A DNA stretch of 64,000 bases from Thermoflexus sp. (GTDB lineage: Bacteria; Chloroflexota; Anaerolineae; Aggregatilineales; Aggregatilineaceae). The stretch lies in the NCBI GenBank assembly GCA_020724465.1, contig DYGX01000011.1:101262-165261 (forward strand). The letters run 5' to 3'. Positions 37,179-46,662 of this stretch are shown here, piece by piece. The position numbers and the translations under genes were made by a program. Positions within the stretch are counted from its first letter, which is position 1, and the number at the start of each line of letters is the position of its first letter. The notes under the pieces were generated by a model. That model was not told the DNA's origin. It saw only the letters and a list, made by a program, of their open reading frames with translations, and did no database searches.

Positions 37179-37586
37179 ATGGAAAAGGCGCCTGTTCTGC
37201 TGTCTGCCCGCCAGCGCGCGCTTGTCCGGCGCACGTTTGGCAGCCTGGCACGCTGCCAGGGCGAAGCAGAGATTTTGTATTTCGATAAGTTATTTGAACT
37301 CGATCCTTCCCTGAGACCCTTCTTCCCCGCGTCCCTATCCGCCCACCAGCATAAGATAATGCATGCCCTGGCCCGCGCCGTGCACAGCCCAGATGACCCG
37401 GACGCGCTGCGGCAGTTCCTAGCCAGCACAGGCGTCCAGCCGCCGGACCCAAAGGGCTGCGTCCCGCTCGTGCTGTGCGAACAGGCGCTGCTGTGGACGA
37501 TCGCTCGCTGCCTGGGTGCGGCATACACACCCGATGTCGGCGCGGCGTGGGAGACGTTCTTCCGGCAGGTGAAGGCGGCGCTCTGA
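37179..37586 (+). CDS. Globin-fold protein lacking the usual proximal histidine
   Basis: A 135-residue globin-like protein. Helices A-E fit flavohaemoglobin-type globins: ALVRRTFGSLARCQGEAEILYFDKLFELDPSLRPFF, then HQHKIMHALARAVHSPDD. The segment that normally carries the F8 histidine (LG..H..YGV..E.Y) reads LRQFLASTGVQPPDPKGCVPLVL here, with no histidine, followed by a normal G helix (CEQALLWTIARCLGAAYTPDVGAAWETFF). Heme binding in the usual way is therefore doubtful; H63-H65-like residues before KIMH could be an alternative. Start: ATG 37179 with CGAGG upstream; GTG 37155 is possible. Confidence 0.75.
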   Translation: MEKAPVLLSARQRALVRRTFGSLARCQGEAEILYFDKLFELDPSLRPFFPASLSAHQHKIMHALARAVHSPDDPDALRQFLASTGVQPPDPKGCVPLVLCEQALLWTIARCLGAAYTPDVGAAWETFFRQVKAAL

Positions 37587-37712
37587 GCGCCGCGCCTCGG
37601 CGGGGAGTCGGCGCTTTCTCGGCGCTGCGGGCGTAGGATGGCGCTTGGATTGACCGACAAGCGCAGGCAGCGCCCCTCTCGCGGCGTCACCGCCTGCAGG
37701 AAGGAAACCCGC

Positions 37713-39014
37713 ATGCGCACAACCTATCTGCTGATCGCGTTTGTGGCGCTGAGCATGGCAGCGCTCGCCTGCAACTTCAGCAGCCAAGCGGCCGATTTTC
37801 CGACGGCTACCCCACCCGCTTTGAGTAGCCTCGGTGTGGTGCCGGAGTTTGACTCGGAAGCTGATACGCCGGAAGCGTCTGAAGAGCCGCCGCAGGCGGC
37901 TGATGTCGAAATCGACAGCCAAGAGGCAGCGCGGGCGATCGCGCAGGCTGAGGCCCAGGCACCCGGCGAAGCCACTGCGCTCACCAGCGCGGCGAGCGCC
38001 AGCGCGGTGACTTCGCTCTACGTGCCGAACTGCGTGGCGCGCACCGACTGGCCTCTGTATATCGTCGTCTCGGGAGACACGCTGAGCAAGGTCGCGCAGC
38101 GCACCGGGACCACCTGGCCGGTTCTGGCGCACGCCAACTGTCTGGTGAACCCGAACCTGATCTATGTGGGGCAGGGGTTGCGCGTGCCGTCGCTGCCGTC
38201 GCGGCCGGCCCCGCCGAACCCCATCCCGGTCCCGATCGTCACGTATCCAGGCGTGCCTGCCCCGCGCGATTGCAGCGTGGTTGTGGTCGATACCCGCCGC
38301 CTGGTTCCGATCTACAGCGGACCGGGAAGCGTCTACACGCTGATCGGCTATCTGCACAACTACGCACCCTGGCAAGAGACGCGCGTCGGAACATACCGGA
38401 TCCAGCTCCCGACCGGTGGATCGGGTTGGGTCGCGGCGGACAACACGCGGCTGTACGGTGCCTGCGGCCTGGACTTGCCGGAGTTCAACCTGCCGGGCGA
38501 ACCCCCGGCGATGGGTTGCAGCGTGGTGCCGGCGCCGGGGCGCGGGCTGGTCCTGATCTACCCGACGCCGCAGGCGGGGCAGGGCGCTATCGGCAAGCTG
38601 GGCAACTACGCCCCGGTGCTGCGCGCGGTCAACGGCGGCTACGAGCTGAGCCTGACGCACTGGAACCGCACCGGCTGGGTCAAAGGCGACGACGTCCAGT
38701 TGTGGGGTGCGTGTCACATCCTGCACCCACCCACGCCGGAGCCGCCCACCGTGCCGAACCTGCCGGTGCTGGAAACACCCGGCATGCCGCTGCCGGAGCG
38801 GTGTGCGGTCGTGCGCAAGCCAATGGCGAGCGTGCTGATCTACCCTGGTCCCATCTCCACCGGCCCGATCGCGCTGCTCGGCAACTACGCCTACTACGTG
38901 GACAGCGTGGACGGCGGCTACACCATCCTGCTGCCGGAAGGCCGGCAGGGATGGGTCAGCGAGCAGGGTGTGAGCCTGGAAGGCGCCTGCGTGACGACCT
39001 TCGACGAAGCGTGA
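37713..39014 (+). CDS. Lipoprotein with LysM and SH3-like repeats
   Basis: A surface-anchored, probably cell-wall-binding protein of 433 residues. Lipoprotein signal with lipobox MAALAC (Cys about residue 20). After an acidic, Ala/Glu-rich linker comes one LysM domain (LYIVVSGDTLSKVAQRTGTT ... NPNLIYVGQGLRVP, about 135-180). Three degenerate SH3-like repeats of about 90 residues follow, each starting with CSVV/CAVV and ending GxVxxxxxxLxGAC; the paired cysteines suggest disulphides. Architecture is related to the five-repeat lipoprotein at 20.6 kb. ATG 37713 has GGAAGGAA upstream. A terminator follows. Confidence 0.87.
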   Translation: MRTTYLLIAFVALSMAALACNFSSQAADFPTATPPALSSLGVVPEFDSEADTPEASEEPPQAADVEIDSQEAARAIAQAEAQAPGEATALTSAASASAVTSLYVPNCVARTDWPLYIVVSGDTLSKVAQRTGTTWPVLAHANCLVNPNLIYVGQGLRVPSLPSRPAPPNPIPVPIVTYPGVPAPRDCSVVVVDTRRLVPIYSGPGSVYTLIGYLHNYAPWQETRVGTYRIQLPTGGSGWVAADNTRLYGACGLDLPEFNLPGEPPAMGCSVVPAPGRGLVLIYPTPQAGQGAIGKLGNYAPVLRAVNGGYELSLTHWNRTGWVKGDDVQLWGACHILHPPTPEPPTVPNLPVLETPGMPLPERCAVVRKPMASVLIYPGPISTGPIALLGNYAYYVDSVDGGYTILLPEGRQGWVSEQGVSLEGACVTTFDEA

Positions 39015-39040
39015 GCCGCAGCGTCTGAACCCGCACAAGC

Positions 39041-39082
39041 CCACCAGCCCGGATCGACCTGTCGATTCGGGCTGGTGGTTTT
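39041..39082 (+). terminator. Intrinsic terminator after the LysM lipoprotein
   Basis: CCACCAGCCCG (39041-39051) pairs with CGGGCTGGTGG (39068-39078), extended by GATCGAC/GTCGATT within the stem, then TTTTC. Confidence 0.92.
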
Positions 39083-39099
39083 CGCATAGAGTCGCGTGC

Positions 39100-39129
39100 T
39101 TGACAATCGCTCTGACGCGGTGGTAATGT
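39100..39129 (+). promoter_or_regulatory. Sigma70-like promoter of the inositol-locus LacI gene
   Basis: TTGACA (39100-39105), 18-base spacer, TAATGT (39124-39129); the same -10 hexamer is used by the other LacI gene at 8876. Confidence 0.65.
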
Positions 39130-39156
39130 TCGACCAGACCAGGGTTGAGGGGAATC

Positions 39157-40188
39157 ATGCGGCCAGGGCACCAGGAAGACCGATCCGGCATTGCGACCAT
39201 CCGCGATGTGGCGATCGCGGCGGATGTCTCGATCGCAACCGTGTCGCGGGTGATCAACGGCACGCGCTACGTCAGCCCGGACCTGCGTGCGCGCGTTCTG
39301 AACGCCATGCAGGCGCTGGGCTACCAGCCGAACGCGATCGCGCAGGGGTTGCGCCGCCAGGCGACTCATTCGGTGGGGCTGCTGGTGCCGCGCATCAACG
39401 AGCCGTTCTTCAGCCAGTTCGCCTTTGCGCTCGAAAAGACGTTATTCTCCAGCGGCTACCGCACCCTGGTGTGCAGCACCGAAGAAAGCCCGGAAAAAGA
39501 GCAGGCGTACGTGTCGATCTTGCTCGGCCAGCAGGTCGATGCGGTGGTGTATTTCCCGTCCATCGCCGGCAGCGACGACAATGTCGCGCGCCTGATCGAG
39601 CGGTCGGTGCCGGTGGTGGTCGTCGAGCGGCAATTGGCGGGCTTTGAGGTCAGCCAGGTGCTGGTGACCAACTTCCAGGGCGGCTACGATGGAGTCCGGC
39701 ATCTGGTCGATCTGGGCCACCGGCGGATCGGCGTGATTTGCGGCAGCCTGGACAATATCCCGCACGAACGGTTGGGCGGCGCGCAGCAGGCGGCGCTGGA
39801 ATCCGGCGTGAACGCCGACATTCGCGTGATCGACGCGCTGCCCGACTTCAAGACTGGCTACGATGCCGCGCTGGCAATGCTTCGCGACAGGCCGCGCCCA
39901 ACCGGGGTCTTCGCGCTCACCGACTCGATGGCGGTCGGCGTGCTGCACGCCGCGGCGGAGCTGGGGCTGCGTGTGCCGCAGGATCTGTCGATTGTAGGGT
40001 TCGATAATATCCCGCTGGTGTCGTTTCTGATCCCGCCCCTGACCACGATCGCGCAGCCTATCTACACCATGGGAGAGACGGCGGCGCGCATCCTGCTGCA
40101 GCAGCTTGAAGGCGGCGACCCTGGTCCGCAGACGGTGCTGCTGGAGACCGAGCTGATCGAGCGTGCCTCAACCGCCACGCCCGGCTAG
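39157..40188 (+). CDS. LacI-family regulator, probable repressor of the inositol locus
   Basis: A 343-residue regulator. HTH and hinge: [27 protein letters not shown] and LGYQPNAIAQGLRRQ. Effector domain: VGLLVPRINEPFFSQFAFALE, VVVVERQ, FALTDSMAVGVLHAAAELGLRVPQDLSIVGFDNIP. ATG 39157 is preceded by GAGGGGAATC; the TTG at 39145 is less likely. Its stop overlaps the stop of the convergent aldolase gene within CTAG. A LacI-type operator lies in the aldolase-iolA intergenic region one gene away, making this the likely regulator of inositol catabolism in place of the DeoR-type IolR of Bacillus. Confidence 0.92.
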   Translation: MRPGHQEDRSGIATIRDVAIAADVSIATVSRVINGTRYVSPDLRARVLNAMQALGYQPNAIAQGLRRQATHSVGLLVPRINEPFFSQFAFALEKTLFSSGYRTLVCSTEESPEKEQAYVSILLGQQVDAVVYFPSIAGSDDNVARLIERSVPVVVVERQLAGFEVSQVLVTNFQGGYDGVRHLVDLGHRRIGVICGSLDNIPHERLGGAQQAALESGVNADIRVIDALPDFKTGYDAALAMLRDRPRPTGVFALTDSMAVGVLHAAAELGLRVPQDLSIVGFDNIPLVSFLIPPLTTIAQPIYTMGETAARILLQQLEGGDPGPQTVLLETELIERASTATPG

Positions 40189-41159
40189 CCGCCGAAGCCC
40201 GGATAGCTTGCGTACCAGTCGACCGCCAGATCGGGCGGCGCGACCTTGCGACGCCAGTCGACGGCGCTCTGCGCCACAATCGACGCCAGCCGCGCCATGC
40301 GTTCGCGCCCGGTCGAGCGCAAGAACTGCTCGCGCGCATCGCCGAAAAGGGTGGTTGCTTCAGCCCATACTGCGCGCCCCACGATGACTCCGCTGGCACC
40401 GGCGGCGCAGGCCAGCTCGACCTGACGCTCGAAGGTCGCGTAGTCCACCCCCGCGCTCAGCAGCGCCCAGGGGACCCGGCAGGCGGCGTTCAGCTCATCG
40501 AGCGCGTCGCGCCAGATGGCCTCGTCCGGTTCCTGTTTGACATCGACCGGGAACTCCGTTTTCAGCACGTCGATCCCCATCCGGCTGAACATATCCGCGT
40601 TGTTGACGACGGCCTTGCGTCGCCCGGCCGGGCTGAGCGGACGCGACGGATCGGGTGAGAAGACGAGCGGCTCCAGGAAGAACGGGATATCCCAGCGCGC
40701 GCAGTCCTCGACGATGCGGGCGACAGCGTCGCGCTTGGCGTCGGCGTCGGGAGCATCCGGGTGATAGAAGAGCAGCAGCTTGACGCCCGCGCCCCCGGCC
40801 CGCTTGATTTTCTCGACCGACCAGCCGGGGATGAACGCAACACCCCGCTCGTGCGGTTGCACGTCGTAGTTGGTCACCTCGATGGGTGAGAGAAACCCCT
40901 GCTGCCCGCTGAGGATGGATTGGGCGATGGCGGGGCCGAACCCGTAGCCCGGATCGGCCAGCACAGCGCTGCACGCCGGGCCAAGGTGAGCCATCACCTG
41001 GAGCTTGAACGCGCTGAAGTCGGCGTCCGACAAGGGGGCCGGGGCGTGCCGGTTGAGGCTGGCGAGCAGATTTCCGCGGTGATCGATGGCGAGGATGACG
41101 AAATGCCCGGCGGGGGTGCTGGTCTGGGCAAGGTGGCGATATTTCCCTGGGCTGGTCAT
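40185..41159 (-). CDS. LacD-family class I aldolase, candidate 2-deoxy-5-keto-gluconate-6-phosphate aldolase
   Basis: A Schiff-base aldolase of the tagatose-1,6-bisphosphate aldolase (LacD/YihT) family. Signatures: FVILAIDHRGNLLASL near the N-terminus, AVLADPGYGFGPA, GVKLLLFYHPDA, FFLEPLVFSPD, and DVLKTEFPVDV with candidate catalytic lysine K200; ending AGASGVIVGRAVWAEA. Length 325 is typical. I choose ATG 41159 because AAGGAG is eight bases ahead; the ATG at 41165 would leave only two. It is divergent from iolA and no FbaA-type iolJ is in the locus. It therefore most likely performs the IolJ step, producing dihydroxyacetone phosphate and malonate semialdehyde for IolA. This functional call is inference. 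Confidence 0.75.
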   Translation of the reverse strand: MTSPGKYRHLAQTSTPAGHFVILAIDHRGNLLASLNRHAPAPLSDADFSAFKLQVMAHLGPACSAVLADPGYGFGPAIAQSILSGQQGFLSPIEVTNYDVQPHERGVAFIPGWSVEKIKRAGGAGVKLLLFYHPDAPDADAKRDAVARIVEDCARWDIPFFLEPLVFSPDPSRPLSPAGRRKAVVNNADMFSRMGIDVLKTEFPVDVKQEPDEAIWRDALDELNAACRVPWALLSAGVDYATFERQVELACAAGASGVIVGRAVWAEATTLFGDAREQFLRSTGRERMARLASIVAQSAVDWRRKVAPPDLAVDWYASYPGFGG

Positions 41160-41211
41160 AATCATGTCTCCTTAGGGTGGGTGCGCACCGGGCGTGTGGG
41201 GTGCGGCCCGC

Positions 41212-41238
41212 TTGACAAGCGGTCAAAACTGGTATAGT
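41212..41238 (+). promoter_or_regulatory. Candidate promoter of the iol operon
   Basis: TTGACA at 41212-41217 and TATAGT at 41233-41238 (15-base spacer, shorter than optimal), just upstream of a LacI operator. TAGTCT at 41235 would give a 17-base spacer. Confidence 0.45.
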
Positions 41239-41242
41239 CTCA

Positions 41243-41256
41243 GGAAAACGTTTACA
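41243..41256. promoter_or_regulatory. LacI-type operator of the iol operon
   Basis: GGAAAACGTTTACA contains the perfect palindrome AAACGTTT and the central CG of LacI/GalR operators. It follows the putative -10 and would block iolA transcription; it is also placed to affect the divergent aldolase gene. Confidence 0.6.
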
Positions 41257-41322
41257 TATGGTTTGTGCCGTCCAGTTTAATGCGTCTCGTCACCGCACGC
41301 AATCAGTCATTGAGGATCGGCC

Positions 41323-42798
41323 ATGAACGAGCGCCAGATTCGCAATTACATTAACGGCCACTGGCATTACTCCGCTTCTTCTTCCCGACTCGACGTCATC
41401 AACCCGGCCACTGCCCAGACGCTCGCGCGGGTGGCGCTGTCGCCTGCGGATGAGGTCGCCGCCGCTGCTGAGGCCGGGCACGCCGCTTTTCTGGAGTGGC
41501 GCCGGGTGCCTGTCGGCGAGCGCATCCAGCCGCTGTTTCGCCTCAAGGCTCTGCTCGAGGAGCATCTAGACGAGCTGGCCCGCATCGTCACCAACGAGTG
41601 CGGCAAGACCTACGCTGAGAGCGTCGGGGAGATCCGGCGCGGGATCGAAAACATCGAAGTCGCGTGCGGAACCCCGATCCTGATGCAGGGCCACAACAAT
41701 GAGAATATCGCACGCGGCATCGACGAGCACATGATTCGCCAGCCGCTCGGCGTGGTCGCGGCGATCACGCCGTTCAACTTCCCGGCCATGATCCCGCTGT
41801 GGTTTCTGCCCTACGCGGTGGCGACCGGTAACGCGTTCATCCTCAAGCCGAGCGAGCGGGTGCCGATGGCGAGCGAGCGACTGTTCGAGTTGATCGACCA
41901 GGCCGGCTTCCCACCGGGGGTGCTGCAACTGGTCAACGGCAGCAAGGACACGGTGGACGCGCTGCTCGATCACCCGCTGGTTCGAGCGTACAGCTTCGTT
42001 GGTTCGACGCCGGTCGCGCGCTACATCTACCGCCGCGCGGCGGAGAACGGCAAGCGCGCGCAGTGCCAGGGTGGGGCGAAGAATCCGGTTGTGATCATGC
42101 CGGATGCCGATATGGACATGACCACGCGCATCATGGCGGATTCGGCTTTCGGATGTGCGGGACAGCGTTGCCTGGCTGCCTCGGTCGCCATCACGGTCGG
42201 TGAGGCGCGTCACAGCTTCACCGAGCGCATCGCCGACGCGGCGGTGAGCCGCAAGGTGGGCTACGGCCTTGATGACGGCGTGGAGATGGGGCCGGTGATC
42301 AGCGCGGCGAGCAAAGAGCGGATCGAGCGGCTGATCGAGCAGGGCGCGCGCGAGGGCGCCGGGCTGCTGGTCGATGGCCGCGGCAAGCGGGTTGAGGGCT
42401 ATGAAGACGGCTACTTTGTCTTCCCGACGATCTTGACCGATGTCCCGCCGCACAGTGAAGTCGCGCGGACCGAGATCTTCGGTCCGGTGCTGAGCCTGAT
42501 GCACGCCGAGACTATCGACGAGGCGATTCGCCTGGTCAACGATCGCGCCTACGGTAACATGGCGTGCATCTTCACCTCGGACGGGGCGGCGGCGCGGCGC
42601 TTTCGCAACGAAGCGCACGCCGGCAACATCGGGATCAACATCGGCGTTGCGGCGCCCATCGCCTACTTCCCGTTCAGCGGCTGGGGCGAGAGCTTCTTCG
42701 GCGATCTGCACGCCCAGGCGCGGCACGGCATCGAGTTCTACACCCAGACGAAAGTCGTCATCGAGCGCTGGCCCAGGCAGTGGAGCCGCCAGTTCTAG
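41323..42798 (+). CDS. iolA: Methylmalonate/malonate-semialdehyde dehydrogenase (CoA-acylating)
   Basis: Converts malonate semialdehyde to acetyl-CoA at the end of inositol breakdown. An aldehyde-dehydrogenase-superfamily protein of 491 residues with the MMSDH features: [10 protein letters not shown] at the N-terminus, [58 protein letters not shown] in place of the ELGGK motif (family-typical absence of the general-base Glu), and catalytic C283 in GCAGQRCLA. The C-terminus has [19 protein letters not shown] and [17 protein letters not shown], also typical. First gene of a seven-step iol operon behind a LacI operator. Confidence 0.94.
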   Translation: MNERQIRNYINGHWHYSASSSRLDVINPATAQTLARVALSPADEVAAAAEAGHAAFLEWRRVPVGERIQPLFRLKALLEEHLDELARIVTNECGKTYAESVGEIRRGIENIEVACGTPILMQGHNNENIARGIDEHMIRQPLGVVAAITPFNFPAMIPLWFLPYAVATGNAFILKPSERVPMASERLFELIDQAGFPPGVLQLVNGSKDTVDALLDHPLVRAYSFVGSTPVARYIYRRAAENGKRAQCQGGAKNPVVIMPDADMDMTTRIMADSAFGCAGQRCLAASVAITVGEARHSFTERIADAAVSRKVGYGLDDGVEMGPVISAASKERIERLIEQGAREGAGLLVDGRGKRVEGYEDGYFVFPTILTDVPPHSEVARTEIFGPVLSLMHAETIDEAIRLVNDRAYGNMACIFTSDGAAARRFRNEAHAGNIGINIGVAAPIAYFPFSGWGESFFGDLHAQARHGIEFYTQTKVVIERWPRQWSRQF

Positions 42799-42812
42799 GG
42801 GGATGAGCCGCC

Positions 42813-43841
42813 ATGACGCAGCCGCAGGGGGCAAAGCAGTTCGATCTGTTAAACATCGGCCGCAGCTCCATTGATTTGTATTCGAACGACGTCGGCGCGC
42901 CGTTCGTCGAGATCACGAGCTTCGCAGCCTATGTCGGCGGCTCGCCGACCAACATCTGCGTGGGCGCGCGCCGTCTGGGGCTGAACACCGCTCTGCTCAC
43001 CGGCCTGGGTGAAGACCCGGTCGGTGATTTTATTCTTCACTTCCTGGAGCAGGAACGCGTCGAGACGCGCTATATCGTGCGCAAACCGGGTCACCGTACC
43101 AGCGCCGTGCTGCTCGGCATCGAGCCGCCGGACAAGTTTCCCCTGGTTTATTACCGCGACAACTGCGCGGATATCGAGATCACGATCGATGACGTGCTGG
43201 CGGCGCCGGTGCAGGACGCGCAGGTGGTGCAGTTCGCGGGGACCAACTTCTCAAAGGATCCCAGCCGCAGCGCGACGATCTTCGCGGCGGAACTGGCGCG
43301 CCGGTCTGGGGCGAAAGTTGTGCTCGACATCGACTTCCGTCCCGATCAGTGGCACGACCCGCGCGCCTTCGGTGTGGCGATCCGCTCGGTGCTGCGCCAC
43401 GTGGATGTGGTGCTGGGCACGCAGGATGAGATCAACGCCGCCATGCTGACCGATCCATCTCAGATGAGTCTGACGCACTCGCAGGTATCGGACACAAAAG
43501 TGCGCGGGGATATTGAAGCCGCGATTGCCGGGCTGCTGGCGCTCGGCCCCGAGGCGCTGGTCGAGAAGCGCGGCGAGCAGGGGGCGCGTGTGCACTTGCG
43601 CGGCGGCGAGGTGATCGACGTGCCGGGCTTTCCGGTAGAAGTCTACAACATCCTGGGCGCGGGCGACGCGTTTGGCGCCGGGTTCCTGTATGGCTACATC
43701 AAGGGGTGGGATTGGTACCGGGCGGCGCGGCTGGGCAACGCCTGCGGCGCGATCGTCGTCACCAAGCACGGCTGCGCGAACTTTATGCCCACGTTTGACG
43801 AAGTGATGGCGTTTGTGGCGGGTTACGGCGGGCTGGACTGA
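42813..43841 (+). CDS. iolC: 5-dehydro-2-deoxygluconokinase
   Basis: PfkB-family sugar kinase that phosphorylates 5-dehydro-2-deoxygluconate. Motifs: FDLLNIGRSSIDLY and FVEITSFAAYVGGSPTNICVGARRLGL at the N-terminus (GGSPxNxA type 1 signature), DIDFRPDQW, GTQDEINA, and the PfkB type 2 signature NILGAGDAFGAGFLYGY with catalytic Asp. Length 342; it lacks the C-terminal DUF2090 aldolase-like extension found fused to IolC in some bacteria, which fits with a separate LacD-type aldolase nearby. Spacing to iolA is 14 bases. Confidence 0.94.
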   Translation: MTQPQGAKQFDLLNIGRSSIDLYSNDVGAPFVEITSFAAYVGGSPTNICVGARRLGLNTALLTGLGEDPVGDFILHFLEQERVETRYIVRKPGHRTSAVLLGIEPPDKFPLVYYRDNCADIEITIDDVLAAPVQDAQVVQFAGTNFSKDPSRSATIFAAELARRSGAKVVLDIDFRPDQWHDPRAFGVAIRSVLRHVDVVLGTQDEINAAMLTDPSQMSLTHSQVSDTKVRGDIEAAIAGLLALGPEALVEKRGEQGARVHLRGGEVIDVPGFPVEVYNILGAGDAFGAGFLYGYIKGWDWYRAARLGNACGAIVVTKHGCANFMPTFDEVMAFVAGYGGLD

Positions 43842-43851
43842 GGACGACACA

Positions 43852-44739
43852 ATGCAATATACATCCGAGACGATGCTGATTCGCTCGCAAGACACCGGTA
43901 ACACAGGTGTATTCGCGGAAGTGCGGGCCGAGCAGGCGGGCTGGGAGTTCCTCAACATGCAGGTGCGCCGTCTCAACCGGGGCGAGCGCTGGGCGCACGC
44001 GACCGGCGAGCACGAATACGCGCACGTGATCCTGGGCGGGCGCTGCACGATCCGAACCAGCCAGGGTGATTTCGCGAACATCGGGCGCCGCCCGGATGTG
44101 TTCAGCGGGATGCCCTACGCGCTCTATTTGCCGCGGCGGACCGACTTCGAGATCGAGGCGTTCACCGACGGCTTCGAGGTGGCGACCTGCTGGGTGCCGA
44201 CCGACGAAGATCACCCGGCGCGGCTGGTCACGCCCTGGGATAGCGCGGTCGAGTTGCGCGGCGGCGGCAACGCATCGCGCCAGATCAACAGCATCATTCC
44301 ACCGGGCTTCGACTGCCACCGGATCGTGGCGGTCGAGGTCTATACGCCCAGCGGCAACTGGTCGAGCTACCCGCCGCACAAGCACGACGTTCACCGCGTG
44401 GACGAGCGGGGCAGCCTGCTCGAAGCCGACCTTGAGGAAATCTACTTCTACAAATTCGACCGGCCGGGCGGCTACGCCTACCAGCGGGTTTACAACGAGG
44501 ATCGCAGCATCGACGGCCTGATGCTGGCCCAGCAGCACGACGTGGTGCTGGTGCCCGAAGGCTATCACCCGGTGGTCAGCGCGCACGGCTACACAACCTA
44601 CTATCTGAACTTCCTGGCCGGGTCTGCCCAGTCACTGGCAAACAGCGACGATCCAGACTACGCGTGGGTCAAGGCGACGTGGACGTTTATCGATCCGCGG
44701 CTGCCGGTGGTTGATCTCGGCATGGAGCCGCGGCGTTAG
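43852..44739 (+). CDS. iolB: 5-deoxy-glucuronate isomerase
   Basis: Isomerises 5-deoxy-glucuronate to 2-deoxy-5-keto-gluconate. A bicupin of 295 residues with family hallmarks: GWEFLNMQVRRLNRGE, GEHEYAHVILGG, WSSYPPHKHDVH (metal-binding His cluster), EEIYFYKFDRPGGYAYQRVY and YHPVVSAHGYTTYYLNFLAG. ATG 43852 follows the iolC stop by ten bases with GAGG as ribosome site. Confidence 0.95.
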   Translation: MQYTSETMLIRSQDTGNTGVFAEVRAEQAGWEFLNMQVRRLNRGERWAHATGEHEYAHVILGGRCTIRTSQGDFANIGRRPDVFSGMPYALYLPRRTDFEIEAFTDGFEVATCWVPTDEDHPARLVTPWDSAVELRGGGNASRQINSIIPPGFDCHRIVAVEVYTPSGNWSSYPPHKHDVHRVDERGSLLEADLEEIYFYKFDRPGGYAYQRVYNEDRSIDGLMLAQQHDVVLVPEGYHPVVSAHGYTTYYLNFLAGSAQSLANSDDPDYAWVKATWTFIDPRLPVVDLGMEPRR

Positions 44740-44756
44740 GAAAAGCGAGGCGAGCG

Positions 44757-46622
44757 ATGGCGACCAAACGACTGACAATGGCGCAGGCGCTGATTCTGTT
44801 CCTGCAAAATCAGTACGTCGAGCGCGACCGGCGCGAGAATCCGTTCTTCGCGGGCTGCTGGGGGATCTTCGGGCATGGCAACGTGGCGGGGATCGGCCAG
44901 GCGCTCCAGCAGTATGCAGATACGTTCCGCTATTACCAGACGCGCAATGAGCAGGCGATGGTTCACACGGCGGTGGCCTACGCCAAGATGAAGAACCGCC
45001 TGCAAACCTTCGCCTGCACGACTTCGATTGGCCCCGGCGCGACCAACATGCTCACCGCTGCGGCGGGCGCGACCATCAACCGCATCCCGGTTCTGCTGCT
45101 GCCGGGCGATATCTTCGCCGAGCGGCGACAGGCGCCCGTGCTCCAGCAGCTTGAGTCCGAGCACTCGCAGGATGTCTCGGTCAACGACTGCTTCAAGCCA
45201 ATCTCGCGCTACTGGGACCGGATCAACCGCCCGGAGCAGTTGATCACCGCGTTGCCCGAAGCCATGCGCGTGTTAACCTCGCCCGCCGAAACCGGCGCGG
45301 TGACGCTGGCGCTGCCGCAGGATGTGCAGACGATGGCCTACGACTACCCGGCCGAGCTGTTCGAAAAGCGCGTGTGGCATATCCCCCGCAACCGGCCGGA
45401 CGTCGACGCGCTGCGCCGCGCGGCGGAGTGGATCCGCCAGAGCCGTCAGCCGCTGATCGTGGCCGGGGGCGGGGTGCTGTACAGCGAGGCGACCGAGATT
45501 TTGCGCCGCTTCGTCGAGCAGACCGGGATACCCGTCGGCGAGACGCAGGCGGGCAAGGGCGCGCTGCCCTACGATCATCCGGGCGCCCTGGGCGCGATCG
45601 GCACGACCGGGACGCTGGGCGCAAACATCCTGGCGCGCGAAGCCGATCTGGTGATCGGGATCGGGACGCGCTACAGCGACTTCACCACCGCTTCGAAGAC
45701 CGCCTTCCAGCATCCAGACGTGCGTTTCATCAACATCAACGTGGCCGAGTTCGACGCCTACAAACACAGCGCGATCCCGCTGGTGGGCGATGCGCGTGTG
45801 ACGCTGGAAGAGCTGTTGACCCTGCTCGAAGGCTGGCAGGTCAGCGCCGGGTACCGGGCGCGCGCGGCGCAATACAACCGCGAGTGGGACGCCGAGGTGC
45901 AGCGCATCTACTCTCTGGAGCACGGGCCGCTGCTCAGCCAGGGCGAGGTGATCGGCCTGGTGAACGCCTTCTCGCGGCCAGAGGATGTTGTGCTGTGCGC
46001 GGCGGGCAGCCTGCCTGGCGACCTGCACAAGCTGTGGCGCACGCGCGATCCGAAGGGCTATCACCTCGAATACGGCTATTCGTGCATGGGCTACGAGATC
46101 CCCGGCGGGATCGGCGTGAAGATGGCCGCGCCGGAGCGCGAAGTCTACGTCATGGTGGGCGATGGCTCGTATCTGATGATGCCCAGCGAGATTGTGACCG
46201 CCGTCCAGGAGCGGCTGAAGATCACGATCATCCTGCTGGATAACCACGGCTTCGCCAGCATCGGCGGGCTGTCGGCCAGCGTCGGCAGCGGCGGATTCGG
46301 CACGCACTATCGCTACCGCACCGAGGATGGACGGCTTGAGGGCGACGTGTTGCCGATTGACTTTGCGGCTAACGCGGCCAGCCTGGGCGCAAAGGTGCTG
46401 CGCGCTGATTCGCGCGATGCCCTGGCCGAGGCGCTGGCGGCGGCGCGCGAGCATCAAGGCGGGCCGGTGTGTATTGTGGTCGAGACCGACCGCGAGCAGC
46501 GTGTGGGTGGGTACGAAAGCTGGTGGGATGTGGCCGTGGCTGAGGTGTCGGAGAACCCCGATGTGCAGCGGGCACGCGCCGAATACGAAGCGGCCAAGGC
46601 CAAAGAGCGTCATTACCTGTAG
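44757..46622 (+). CDS. iolD: 3D-(3,5/4)-trihydroxycyclohexane-1,2-dione hydrolase
   Basis: ThDP-dependent ring-opening enzyme of myo-inositol catabolism. 621 residues with the N-terminal [19 protein letters not shown] and [17 protein letters not shown], the acidic ThDP activator in [27 protein letters not shown], the central domain ([15 protein letters not shown]) and the C-terminal ThDP motif [15 protein letters not shown] ... [18 protein letters not shown]. All parts match IolD. In operon with iolB (17-base gap). Confidence 0.96.
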   Translation: MATKRLTMAQALILFLQNQYVERDRRENPFFAGCWGIFGHGNVAGIGQALQQYADTFRYYQTRNEQAMVHTAVAYAKMKNRLQTFACTTSIGPGATNMLTAAAGATINRIPVLLLPGDIFAERRQAPVLQQLESEHSQDVSVNDCFKPISRYWDRINRPEQLITALPEAMRVLTSPAETGAVTLALPQDVQTMAYDYPAELFEKRVWHIPRNRPDVDALRRAAEWIRQSRQPLIVAGGGVLYSEATEILRRFVEQTGIPVGETQAGKGALPYDHPGALGAIGTTGTLGANILAREADLVIGIGTRYSDFTTASKTAFQHPDVRFININVAEFDAYKHSAIPLVGDARVTLEELLTLLEGWQVSAGYRARAAQYNREWDAEVQRIYSLEHGPLLSQGEVIGLVNAFSRPEDVVLCAAGSLPGDLHKLWRTRDPKGYHLEYGYSCMGYEIPGGIGVKMAAPEREVYVMVGDGSYLMMPSEIVTAVQERLKITIILLDNHGFASIGGLSASVGSGGFGTHYRYRTEDGRLEGDVLPIDFAANAASLGAKVLRADSRDALAEALAAAREHQGGPVCIVVETDREQRVGGYESWWDVAVAEVSENPDVQRARAEYEAAKAKERHYL

Positions 46623-46662
46623 GTCATTTTTGGGGCGGGACTACCGCGGAGAGAATTCACCT

